A stretch of DNA of 64,000 nucleotides from Pelagerythrobacter aerophilus (GTDB lineage: Bacteria > Pseudomonadota > Alphaproteobacteria > Sphingomonadales > Sphingomonadaceae). Made by a program: the position numbers and the translations under genes. Within the stretch, counting starts at the first letter, position 1. Each line of letters starts with the position of its first letter. Below the pieces are notes generated by a model. That model was not told the origin of the DNA. It was given only the letters and a program-made list of their open reading frames with translations, and did not search any database. Shown piece by piece: positions 1 through 7,457 of this stretch. The DNA lies in the NCBI RefSeq assembly GCF_003581645.1, contig NZ_QXFK01000019.1, positions 124,001 to 188,000 of the forward strand, in the 5' to 3' direction.

Positions 1-36
1 GGTACGGACTGCGTCGATGATATAGGCTTCGGCCAT
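1..36 (-). CDS. thiolase (acetyl-CoA C-acyltransferase), N-terminal fragment
   Basis: Only the first 12 codons are inside the window; the gene runs off the left edge. They read MAEAYIIDAVRT, the standard opening of the thiolase family and, from memory, close to mycobacterial FadA6 (MTEAYVIDAVRT). The start ATG follows a GAGGAG ribosome binding site. It is the last visible gene of the minus-strand steroid ring C/D operon, eight bases after the acyl-CoA dehydrogenase stop. A thiolase fits the last steps of that pathway, releasing acetyl- or propionyl-CoA units from the opened ring. The family call rests on very few residues plus context. Confidence 0.7.
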   Translation of the reverse strand, partial: MAEAYIIDAVRT

Positions 37-44
37 CAGGCTCC

Positions 45-977
45 TCAGGCGAACGTGTGCTGCGGGCCGAGGGAGTGCACGCCGCCGAGCGCGGCGTCCT
101 CGATCCTGTGATAGTGGAAATTGCGGTCGCCCCAGGCGCCGGCGAGCGCCCATGCGCGCTTCATCCAGAAGTGGAGATCGACCTCGTAGGTATAGCCCAT
201 CGCGCCGTGCACCTGGATCGCGCTTTCGGCAGCGAGGTAGGCGGCATCGGTCGCGGCATATTTGGCGTGGCTGACGTGCAGCGGCGCGCTCGCCAGCCCG
301 TCGTCCATCGCCCGCGCCGCGCGCCAGAGCACTGGGCGCACGAACTCGAGCGCTACGGCGACGTCGGCCAGCTTGTGCTTGATCGCCTGGAACCCGCCGA
401 TCGCATGGCCGAACTGCTCGCGCACCTGCGCATAGGCAACCGCCTGATCGAGCATGGCCTCCGCCAACCCGACGAGCTGCGCCGCGCTCATCAGCGCGCC
501 GAGATCGAGCAACAGAGGATCGTCGCTGGCGTCCTCGGGCGCGGCGACGAGGTTGCGCAGGGGGTCGACACTGGCAAGCTCGTCCCCCTCCCCGTCGGCG
601 ATCCACGGGTTCACCGCGTGCGGCAGGGCGACGAGCTTCTCGCCCGCCGCGATTGCCGCGAGGTCACCGGTCTCCCCGCGCGCGATCAGCCACGGCACTG
701 CGACCAGCGCGGTGTCGACCAGCGGCTCGGCCAGGCACGCTCGGCCGCATTCGCGGGCGATCAGGGCGCCGCCCAGCAGCGTCATGCCCAACCCGCCCTC
801 GCTCTCGGGCACGAGCAGTCCGGTCAGGCCCATTTCGACGAGGCCCTGCCAGATGCGCAGATCGCGGTTACCGCCGGCGTCGAGCTGCCGCAGCACGTCC
901 GGCCCGTGCGTGCCGGCAAGGTACGCGCGCACGGCCTCCGCCAGTTCGACGCTTTCCGGTGGAAGCCTGAAATCCAT
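45..977 (-). CDS. acyl-CoA dehydrogenase, short subunit (FadE32/33-like)
   Basis: This 310-residue flavoprotein is shorter than the usual 380-residue acyl-CoA dehydrogenase. It keeps the C-terminal helical domain, with VREQFGHAIGGFQAIKHKLA near residue 195 and QVHGAMGYTYE near residue 265, but has a reduced middle beta domain. The start is the ATG at 977, which overlaps the TGA of the upstream dehydrogenase (ATGA); the frame stays open further upstream but without family sequence. In actinobacterial steroid degradation, a full-length and a shortened subunit encoded side by side form alpha2-beta2 dehydrogenases (for example FadE31 to FadE33). I infer the same here. The substrate is probably a CoA thioester from rings C/D. 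Confidence 0.85.
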   Translation of the reverse strand: MDFRLPPESVELAEAVRAYLAGTHGPDVLRQLDAGGNRDLRIWQGLVEMGLTGLLVPESEGGLGMTLLGGALIARECGRACLAEPLVDTALVAVPWLIARGETGDLAAIAAGEKLVALPHAVNPWIADGEGDELASVDPLRNLVAAPEDASDDPLLLDLGALMSAAQLVGLAEAMLDQAVAYAQVREQFGHAIGGFQAIKHKLADVAVALEFVRPVLWRAARAMDDGLASAPLHVSHAKYAATDAAYLAAESAIQVHGAMGYTYEVDLHFWMKRAWALAGAWGDRNFHYHRIEDAALGGVHSLGPQHTFA

Positions 978-2140
978 CAGCCCGCTCCCACGCGCGGCAG
1001 GCCGAGCAGGCGCTCGGCGGTGATATTGCGCTGGATTTCGTTCGAGCCGGCGTAGATCGGGCCGGAGAGCGAGAAGATGTAGCCCTCGAGCCATTCGTTC
1101 GCGCGGCCATCGGGCAGGGTCTGCAGTTCGGCGGCGGGGCCCAGCAGGTGCATCGCCGCGCGGTGCATCGCGCGGTCGAGTTCGGACCAGAAGATCTTGT
1201 TCAGGCTCGCCTCGGCGCCTATCGAGCCGCCGGCCATAATCCGCGCCGCGACCTGATAGGTGTTGTAGGCGTAGGCCTGCGCGCCCATCCACAGCCGCAC
1301 GACCTCCTCCCGCAGCCCCGGCGAGGCATTGTCCCCCGCCTCACGCAGCAGCGCCACGAGCCGCGCGGCGGTCGCCTGGAAACGGCCGGGCGAGCGCAGC
1401 ATCAGCCCGCGTTCGAAGCCCGCGGTCGCCATCGCCACCTTCCAGCCCTCGCCTTCGCCCGCGATGCGGTTCCCTACGGGCACGCGAACGTCGTCGAAGA
1501 ACAGCTCGGCAAAGCCCGGGTCGCCGTGAAGCTGGCGGATCGGGCGGCGGGTGATGCCCGGCGCGTTCAGGTCGAACAGCAGGAACGAGAGGCCCTTGTG
1601 CCGCTGGCTCCCTTCCTCGGTGCGGAACAGGCCGAAACCCCAGTCGGCAAAGCTCGCGCGGCTCGACCAGGTCTTCTGCCCGTTGATGACGTAATGATCG
1701 CCGTCTCGCCGCGCGGTGGTCTTGATCGCCGCCATGTCGCTGCCGGCGCCAGGCTCCGACCAGGCCTGCGCCCAGATCACCTCGCCCCTGGCCATCGGCG
1801 GCAGAAAGCGCGTCTTCTGCTCGTCCGAACCGAATTCCATGATCGTCGGGCCGAGCAGGAAGATGCCGTTCTGGTTCGCCCGCAGCGGCGCGCCGGCGGC
1901 CCAGTATTCCTCCTCGAAGATCAGCCACTCGATCAGGTCAAGCCCGCGCCCGCCGTATTCTGTGGGCCAGGTGACCATGCCCCAGTTGCCGCTCGCGAGT
2001 TCGCGCTCCCAGGCGACGTGCTGGTCGAAGCCGTCCTTGCGCTCGAGCGTGACCAGCCGCTCGGCCGGGGCGTGCGCGGCAAGCCACTCGCGCACCTCCT
2101 GCCGGAAAGCCTGCTGCCGGGGAGAGTAGGCGAGATCCAT
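977..2140 (-). CDS. acyl-CoA dehydrogenase, full-length subunit (FadE30/31-like)
   Basis: This 387-residue protein has the complete acyl-CoA dehydrogenase fold. An N-terminal helical domain starts at residue 1, the FAD-binding middle domain contains WAQAWSEPGAGSDMA near residue 125 and INGQKTWSSRA near residue 155, and the C-terminal helical domain ends in the family signature YAGSNEIQRNITAERLLGLP. It is translationally coupled by ATGA overlaps to EchA20 upstream and to the short dehydrogenase downstream. The pair probably forms one heteromeric enzyme that introduces a 2,3-double bond into a CoA thioester in the steroid ring C/D pathway. A general fatty acyl substrate is less likely given the neighbours. 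Confidence 0.88.
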   Translation of the reverse strand: MDLAYSPRQQAFRQEVREWLAAHAPAERLVTLERKDGFDQHVAWERELASGNWGMVTWPTEYGGRGLDLIEWLIFEEEYWAAGAPLRANQNGIFLLGPTIMEFGSDEQKTRFLPPMARGEVIWAQAWSEPGAGSDMAAIKTTARRDGDHYVINGQKTWSSRASFADWGFGLFRTEEGSQRHKGLSFLLFDLNAPGITRRPIRQLHGDPGFAELFFDDVRVPVGNRIAGEGEGWKVAMATAGFERGLMLRSPGRFQATAARLVALLREAGDNASPGLREEVVRLWMGAQAYAYNTYQVAARIMAGGSIGAEASLNKIFWSELDRAMHRAAMHLLGPAAELQTLPDGRANEWLEGYIFSLSGPIYAGSNEIQRNITAERLLGLPRVGAG

Positions 2141-2889
2141 CAGAACTTCGCTGTCCCGCCGGTCTCGACGAACGCGTCGCGCGACTTCTGGCTGTCCTCA
2201 TGCATGTACATTTCCAGCGTGAAGCCCTGTTCCCAGCGGTAGCCGCGGTCGACGTCGCGCTCCTCCAGCCCATTCAGCGCTTCCTTGGCGATCATCAGCG
2301 CCTTCCGGCTCTTGGATGCGATCGTGGCGCAGAAGACGCGCGCCTCCGCCTTCAACTCTTCGCGCGGGACGACTTTCTCGATCGCGCCAAGGCGCCAGGC
2401 TTCCTCGGCCGGAATCTTGCCGCCGGTGAAGAACGCCGCGCGCACCTTGTGCAGCGGCAGCATCCGCGACAGGTGACTCGCCCCGCCCATCGCCCCGCGG
2501 TCGATCTCTGGCAGCGAGAAATAGGCGTCCTCGGCGGCGATCACTGTATCGGAAGCGCCGCAGATGCCGATCCCGCCGCCGATTACGAAACTGTGCACCG
2601 CGCTGACGACCGGAATCTCGGCCGAGCGGATCGCCTTGAATGTCTGATAGTTGCCGCGGTTGAGATCGGTGATCCGCTCGGGGTGCGCCTGCATTTCCTT
2701 GATGTCGACGCCCCCGCAGAAACCCCGTCCCTCGGCACGGATCAGGATACAGTGCACGTCCTGCCGCGCGGCCAGAGAGCCGATAATGCCCGGCAGCTTC
2801 AGCCAGGTCGCGGAATCGAACGCATTGACCGGCGGCACGTCGAAGACGACTTCGGCAATGCGCTCTTCCACGGACCAACCGATGGGCAT
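2140..2889 (-). CDS. echA20: EchA20-type crotonase, steroid ring D-opening hydrolase
   Basis: A 249-residue crotonase. It shares with mycobacterial EchA20 (recalled from memory) the oxyanion-hole segment EGRGFCGGVDIKEMQ, the stretch PEIDRGAMGGASHLSR and the tail YRWEQGFTLEM...RDAFV. EchA20 hydrolyses the ring D ketone of HIEC-CoA to give the single-ring COCHEA-CoA. The start is the ATG at 2889, overlapping the TGA of ipdC; the longer open frame upstream only shadows ipdC. Its position between ipdC and the acyl-CoA dehydrogenases supports the role. The specific assignment is from remembered sequence resemblance plus context. Confidence 0.88.
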   Translation of the reverse strand: MPIGWSVEERIAEVVFDVPPVNAFDSATWLKLPGIIGSLAARQDVHCILIRAEGRGFCGGVDIKEMQAHPERITDLNRGNYQTFKAIRSAEIPVVSAVHSFVIGGGIGICGASDTVIAAEDAYFSLPEIDRGAMGGASHLSRMLPLHKVRAAFFTGGKIPAEEAWRLGAIEKVVPREELKAEARVFCATIASKSRKALMIAKEALNGLEERDVDRGYRWEQGFTLEMYMHEDSQKSRDAFVETGGTAKF

Positions 2890-3977
2890 CACGCAGCTCC
2901 CTTGATGGCGGCCGGACGGCCGGCGAGCGCCGCGATCCGCTCGCGCGCTTCGGTTTCGATCCGGGCGAGAAGCTCGGCGCAGGTCGGCAGATCCTCGAGC
3001 CGTCCGGCGACCTGGCCCGAAGCCATCAGACCATTGACCGCGTCGCCTTCGACCACGGCCTTCTGCAGCAGCACGGGCGCGGCGGCGGCGAGCATGGCTT
3101 CGGGGAGGGACTTGCCCCCCTCGCTCCGCATCGCGCGGGCACTGGCGAGCAATTCGCCCCAGCTTGCCCCTGTCGCCCGCTTCATGGCCAGAGCGGCGGT
3201 AAGCCCGCGGCTCCATTTGCCGAGCGCGCCGCCGCTCTCGATCCGATCGAGCATCGGATTGCGGATCATTCGCTGGGGAATGCCGTCGATACGGTCGGTG
3301 ACGAAGATGTCGCTCGTCCCAGCACGCGCATAAGCGGCCTTGACCGCATCGGGCACCGGGCTGTCGGCCGTCATCATGAAGCGCGAGCCCATGGCGATGC
3401 CGCTCGCCCCCCACGCGAACGCCGCTGCCAGACCGCGCCCGTCGGCGAACCCGCCCGCCGCCGCGACCGGCACATCCACCGCGTCGAGCACCTGAGGCAA
3501 CAGCACCGTGGTCGCGACCGAGCCGGTATGGCCGCCGCCCTCGCCGCCCTGGACGGTGATCGCCCGGCACCCGAGCGCAACCATCTTCTCGGCGTGCTTC
3601 ACCGCTCCGACGGTCGGCATGCAGACGATTCCGGCCTCGTTGAAGCGCGCGATCATTCCGGCGTCGGGCCCGCGCCCGAAGCTCACCGCGCCGACGCGTT
3701 CGCTATTCGCGAGGATCACCTCGACGATCTCGCGCGCGCCGGGCTGGAAGCTGTGGAAGTTGACCCCGAACCGGTGCGGCGTGAGCCGGGCGGTTTCCGC
3801 GATCGCGTCTGCCAGTTCGGCCGGCTTCATCACCGCGCCCGCCAGAAAACCGAACGCCCCTGCGTTGCTGCTGGCCGCCACGAGCCGCGGCGTCGCGATC
3901 CAGCCCATCGCGGTCTGCACCACCGGCAGGCGACACCCGAGCAGTTCGGTCAGCGGAGTGGCGAGCTGATCGGCCAA
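2889..3977 (-). CDS. ipdC: IpdC-like flavin-dependent reductase (nitronate monooxygenase family)
   Basis: A 362-residue TIM-barrel flavoprotein of the nitronate monooxygenase/2-nitropropane dioxygenase family. It has PVVQTAMGW near residue 19, the FMN phosphate-binding run QGGEGGGHTG near residue 143, AAGGFADGRGLAAA near residue 173 and GQVAGRLEDLPTC near the C-terminus. These match IpdC (Rv3553) as I remember it. IpdC acts on the hydroxylated CD-ring CoA thioester before ring opening. The chosen start is a TTG at 3977, seven bases after a GAGGA ribosome binding site and just after the stop of the preceding crotonase. It is coupled to echA20 by an ATGA overlap. Nitroalkane oxidation is unlikely in this operon. 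Confidence 0.85.
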   Translation of the reverse strand: MADQLATPLTELLGCRLPVVQTAMGWIATPRLVAASSNAGAFGFLAGAVMKPAELADAIAETARLTPHRFGVNFHSFQPGAREIVEVILANSERVGAVSFGRGPDAGMIARFNEAGIVCMPTVGAVKHAEKMVALGCRAITVQGGEGGGHTGSVATTVLLPQVLDAVDVPVAAAGGFADGRGLAAAFAWGASGIAMGSRFMMTADSPVPDAVKAAYARAGTSDIFVTDRIDGIPQRMIRNPMLDRIESGGALGKWSRGLTAALAMKRATGASWGELLASARAMRSEGGKSLPEAMLAAAAPVLLQKAVVEGDAVNGLMASGQVAGRLEDLPTCAELLARIETEARERIAALAGRPAAIKGAA

Positions 3978-3980
3978 GCG

Positions 3981-4892
3981 TCAATCCTCGCCCGTCTGCC
4001 GCTTGTTCTTCTCGGCCATTGTCTTGCCGTCGAACCCGGCGATGTAGTCGCCCTTGACCAGCGTGTTGTTGGCGTGAGCGAAGTGGTGATAGCCGAAGGC
4101 CGCGTCGATCCCGGCGTTCTTGCCCGCCAGCGTTTCCATGTGGTTGCACGCCTGTTTGGCGAGCTGGAGCGCCAGCCGAGGCTGCTCTGCAACGCGGCCG
4201 GCAATGCGGGCGACTTCGGCCTCCAGATCGGCGCGGGCCACGACCCGGTTGACCATACCCATCTCGTAAGCCCGCTGCGCGCTCATCCGCTCGCCCAGGA
4301 ACAGGAATTCCTTGGCGATCCGCACGTTGAGCTCGTGGCAATGGGCGAAGTATTCGAGGCCCGGGAAGCCCATCTGCAGCACCGGGTCCTGGAAGAACGC
4401 GTCGTCCGACGCCACGATCAGGTCGCAGACCCAGGCGAGCATCAGCCCGCCCGCGATGCAGCCGCCGTGGACCTGCGCGATCGTCGGCTTGGGAATGTCC
4501 CGCCAGCGCTTGCACATCCCGAGGTACTGTTCCTGCTCGCGGATATAGGCCTTTTCGGCGCCGGCCTTGTTGGCGTGGTCGTACCACATGAGCCGCCGGT
4601 CGACGCTCGCGTGGAAGTCCCGCCCCGGCGAGCCGATGTCATGCCCCGCGCTGAAGTGCTTGGCGTCGGACTTGAGCACGATCACCTTGACCGCATCGTC
4701 GTCCACCGCGCGGCGGAAGGCATCGTCCAGCGCGTAAGTCATCTGGCTGTTCTGGACGTTGTGGTAGCGCGGGCGGTTGAGCGTGACGCGCGCGATCCCG
4801 CCGGCCGCTTCGTAGAGGACCGGCTCGCCGGTCTCGTAGACGTGCTCGCTGGGGGTCGGCGGCTCGAGGCCGTCGTTGCCGGGCTCGGTCAT
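3981..4892 (-). CDS. crotonase family enoyl-CoA hydratase of the steroid cluster
   Basis: A 303-residue crotonase with about 25 extra N-terminal residues before the core. The CoA/oxyanion loop reads KHFSAGHDIGSP, and IAQVHGGCIAGGLMLAWVCD supplies the second oxyanion-hole glycine region; the segment FFQDPVLQMG lies where the catalytic Glu is usually found. The start ATG at 4892 overlaps the TGA of ipdB by four bases. It lies between ipdB and ipdC, where Mycobacterium tuberculosis has no gene, so it is an addition to the classical core set. Likely jobs are hydration of an unsaturated CoA intermediate after ring opening, or of a side-chain intermediate. The substrate cannot be told from sequence. 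Confidence 0.82.
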   Translation of the reverse strand: MTEPGNDGLEPPTPSEHVYETGEPVLYEAAGGIARVTLNRPRYHNVQNSQMTYALDDAFRRAVDDDAVKVIVLKSDAKHFSAGHDIGSPGRDFHASVDRRLMWYDHANKAGAEKAYIREQEQYLGMCKRWRDIPKPTIAQVHGGCIAGGLMLAWVCDLIVASDDAFFQDPVLQMGFPGLEYFAHCHELNVRIAKEFLFLGERMSAQRAYEMGMVNRVVARADLEAEVARIAGRVAEQPRLALQLAKQACNHMETLAGKNAGIDAAFGYHHFAHANNTLVKGDYIAGFDGKTMAEKNKRQTGED

Positions 4893-5680
4893 GACGCGCC
4901 CCTTTCTGCCGGAGGATTGTCCTTGAACACCCGCGCGCGGACACCGTTCGGGTCGAGCCGGGCGATCAACGCCAGTTGCTCCTCCCCCGGCAACGGCGTC
5001 TCGCCTTCCACGGTATCGATCAGTTCGAAGCCGGTCGCCTCTCGCACCTGCGCGAAGGTCACCCCGGGGTGCAGCGAGGTCACACGGATCGCGTGATCGG
5101 GGCCGCCGAAATCCATGACGCAAAGGTCGGTGACGATCCGGCGCAGGTCGATGCCGCTGTAGTTTCCGCCCGGCAAGCGCCGCGCCGGGTTGTACCCGGG
5201 GCTGGACACCCGATCGACTTCGCCCGCGACGAACACGCGCGTCGAATGAACGGGAATGAACATCGAGTTCGGATGATAGATGCCGTTGCCGGGAAAGCCC
5301 CGCGCGCCGAGCATCTGCACCTTGGGCTGCGCATGCGTGCCGCCGAGCGCCGAGAGGTTGGTTTGCCCGAAGCGGTCGATCTGCGTCGGCGTGACCATCG
5401 CGTGCCGCCGTCCGGTCCACACAGCGCTGTCGAAGAAGCGGGAGAACGGGAGGTATCCGGCGGGCGCCGGACGCTCCTCACCCTGCGCACCAAGCGGCAC
5501 CGGCTGCTCGACCAGGAATGCCTCGCCGTCGGTCATCATCAGGCCCGGCGAATGGGTCAGCTTGGCCAGGCCCGCGCCGAGGCGCGGGATCGGTCCGATT
5601 CCGGTGGCGATGATCTCGCGGCTCGTGCGGAACGCTTCCGCGCAGGCGACGATGCACAGTTCTGCCAGCGAAACGCCCAT
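4889..5680 (-). CDS. ipdB: IpdB, beta subunit of COCHEA-CoA hydrolase (CoA-transferase fold)
   Basis: A 263-residue class I CoA-transferase beta-type subunit, recognisable by GIGPIPRLGAGLAKLTHSPG, GGTHAQPKV and the C-terminal FELIDT...LPGEE. In the steroid pathway IpdA and IpdB form a heteromer that does not transfer CoA but hydrolytically opens the last steroid ring of COCHEA-CoA to MOODA-CoA. The ATG at 5680 overlaps the ipdA stop (ATGA), as expected for a stoichiometric complex. An ordinary ketoacid CoA-transferase would be the alternative, but the EchA20 and IpdC neighbours argue for IpdB. Confidence 0.87.
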   Translation of the reverse strand: MGVSLAELCIVACAEAFRTSREIIATGIGPIPRLGAGLAKLTHSPGLMMTDGEAFLVEQPVPLGAQGEERPAPAGYLPFSRFFDSAVWTGRRHAMVTPTQIDRFGQTNLSALGGTHAQPKVQMLGARGFPGNGIYHPNSMFIPVHSTRVFVAGEVDRVSSPGYNPARRLPGGNYSGIDLRRIVTDLCVMDFGGPDHAIRVTSLHPGVTFAQVREATGFELIDTVEGETPLPGEEQLALIARLDPNGVRARVFKDNPPAERGAS

Positions 5681-6564
5681 CAGAACACCGGCAGCGGCAG
5701 CGCCGCCACTCCCTCGGGTCCGCCAACGGTAGCGAGATAGTCCGCCTCGCTCGCACCGACCGCCCATTCGGCGACGGCACTCCAGTCCCCCGGATCCTTG
5801 GCCGCGGCGGCGTATTTCTTCAGCCAGCCCGTGTCCCAGCCGTAGGCGGGCGGCATGGTCGTCGGGTACGCCCCGCCCGGCGTTTCGGCGACGCCGGTCA
5901 CGAAGCACCGTTCGAAGAGGTTAGCCCTGACGTCCTGCGGGTAGGAAGCCTCCATCGCATCGACCAGCTCCTCGCAGGAGACGAAGCACTCGTCCGCCGC
6001 CTTGGCGAACCATTCGTCGTAATAGGTGTCGGGCCCGAGCGCCTGGACGTTGCCGCGCCGGTCCGCCCGGTGGACGTGGATCAGAGCGGCATCGAGCTTC
6101 AGTGCCGGCATGGCGACCAGGACCTCGCCGTCGCCATAGGGAGAGGTGACCGTCTCGAGTCCGCCCAGTTCGAGCAGATCGGTCCCCAGCCCGACCCGCG
6201 TCGGCAGGAACGGCACGGAGAACGCCGCGGCCTTGAGACCCCACTGGAACATGCCCTCGTCGAGCTCCAGCACCTCGATCGCGCCGGCTTCGCGGCTCTT
6301 GCGGAACCAGGGCTCGAGCGGGATTTCGTCGAGCGAGACGAAGGCGAAGATCAGCTTCTTCACTTTGCCCGCCGCGCACAGCATGCCGACATCGGGGCCG
6401 CCGTAAGAGACCAGCGTTAGGTCCTTGAGATCGGAGCGGAGGATTTCGCGTACCAGAGCCATCGGCTTGCGGCGCGGACCCCAGCCGCCGATGCCAAGCG
6501 TCATCCCGCTCCGCAACCGGGAGACCACCGCAGCGGCGTCCATCGTCTTGTCAATCGTCGGCAT
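5680..6564 (-). CDS. ipdA: IpdA, alpha subunit of COCHEA-CoA hydrolase (CoA-transferase fold)
   Basis: A 294-residue class I CoA-transferase alpha-type subunit. RSGMTLGIGGWGPRRKPMA near residue 18 and LVSYGGPDVGMLCAAGKVKK near residue 50 agree with Rv3551 as remembered. It is the first gene of the minus-strand operon and the partner of ipdB. The ATG at 6564 is chosen because it fits the family N-terminus; its ribosome binding site (GAGAGG) is about 15 bases away and so weakly placed. About 140 bases separate it from a divergent SDR gene, and this gap must hold the operon promoter. Confidence 0.87.
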   Translation of the reverse strand: MPTIDKTMDAAAVVSRLRSGMTLGIGGWGPRRKPMALVREILRSDLKDLTLVSYGGPDVGMLCAAGKVKKLIFAFVSLDEIPLEPWFRKSREAGAIEVLELDEGMFQWGLKAAAFSVPFLPTRVGLGTDLLELGGLETVTSPYGDGEVLVAMPALKLDAALIHVHRADRRGNVQALGPDTYYDEWFAKAADECFVSCEELVDAMEASYPQDVRANLFERCFVTGVAETPGGAYPTTMPPAYGWDTGWLKKYAAAAKDPGDWSAVAEWAVGASEADYLATVGGPEGVAALPLPVF

Positions 6565-6701
6565 GGCCGGTCGTTCGATCCTCTCTTCCCGACCCGAGAG
6601 ATGCGACCGGGGAGGATCGGCCGATACCCCCATTTGGTGACGGCGACTTGCGGTCTCCGGGGATAGGCTCCAGACGAGGTGAGAGAGGACCAGGCACGAA
6701 C
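6565..6701. promoter_or_regulatory. divergent control region between ipdA operon and SDR gene
   Basis: This 137-base gap must contain promoters for both directions. Two inverted-repeat pairs interleave in it. GGTCG pairs with CGACC, and CGATCCTC pairs with GAGGATCG, so the two stems cannot form together. I see no convincing -35/-10 hexamers. The LuxR-type regulator encoded by the second divergent gene is the natural candidate to bind here. Confidence 0.4.
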
Positions 6702-7457
6702 ATGAGCGAACGCGTCGCACTGATCAGCGGAGGAACGCGCGGCATCGGGCGCGCGATTGCCGAACGGCTGCTGACCGACGGATGGCAGGTCGCCGTCTGC
6801 GCGCGCCGCGCACCCGCCGAGCCGGTCGCCGCCGGCGGGAGAAAGGCGCTGTTCCTGCCCACTGACGTGCGCGATCCCGCCGCTGTCGAGGCGCTGGTGG
6901 CGATGGCAACCCGGCGTTTCGGGCGTCTCGACCTGCTGGTCAACAATGCGGGGGGGACGCCGGCGGCGCCGGTCGCGGACTCCTCACCCGAGTTGCTCGA
7001 GAAAGTGATCGCCCTCAATCTGACTGCGCCGCTCGTCCTCGCGCGCGCCGCCCACGGCGCCTTGCGCGATGCGGGCGGATCGGTGGTCAATATCGCCAGC
7101 ATCTCCGGTCTGCGCGCGGCGCCGGGTACCGTCGCCTACGGCGCGGCGAAGGCGGGGCTGATCAGCGCGACCAAAGGGCTGGCGATGGAATGGGGGCCGG
7201 ACGTTCGAGTCAATGCGATCGTGATCGGCCTGGTCGAGAATCCCGATCAGGTGGAGCACTACGGCGGTGCGGAAGGCGTCGCGCGGCTCGGTGCCACGCT
7301 GCCGATGAAGCGCATGGCGCGCGGGGACGATGTCGCCGCCTGCGTGGCCTGGCTCGCCTCGGCGGAGGCTGCCTACGTCTCGGGCGCGGCGATCGAGCTG
7401 CACGGCGGAGGCGAGATTCCTGCCTTCCTGGCTCTCGCACAGGATGGCGGCGGATGA
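6702..7457 (+). CDS. SDR family oxidoreductase of the steroid cluster
   Basis: A 251-residue short-chain dehydrogenase. The NAD(P)-binding motif SGGTRGIGRAIA is at residue 9, LLVNNAGG near residue 85, and the catalytic Ser plus YxxxK appear as NIASISG...VAYGAAKAG near residues 132-150. The ATG at 6702 follows GAGAGGAC. The gene is divergent from ipdA and coupled by ATGA to the LuxR regulator. In the HIP pathway an SDR (IpdF) oxidises a hydroxyl on the CD-ring CoA ester, and that is the likeliest job. I cannot separate it from other beta-hydroxyacyl-CoA dehydrogenases by sequence alone. Confidence 0.85.
   Translation: MSERVALISGGTRGIGRAIAERLLTDGWQVAVCARRAPAEPVAAGGRKALFLPTDVRDPAAVEALVAMATRRFGRLDLLVNNAGGTPAAPVADSSPELLEKVIALNLTAPLVLARAAHGALRDAGGSVVNIASISGLRAAPGTVAYGAAKAGLISATKGLAMEWGPDVRVNAIVIGLVENPDQVEHYGGAEGVARLGATLPMKRMARGDDVAACVAWLASAEAAYVSGAAIELHGGGEIPAFLALAQDGGG

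Noticed and set aside
57-1055. Long plus-strand open frame opposite the acyl-CoA dehydrogenase genes
   Set aside because: Low-complexity Arg/Ala/Pro composition without any family motif. It is the usual antisense shadow in high-GC coding DNA; the opposite strand encodes recognisable proteins.
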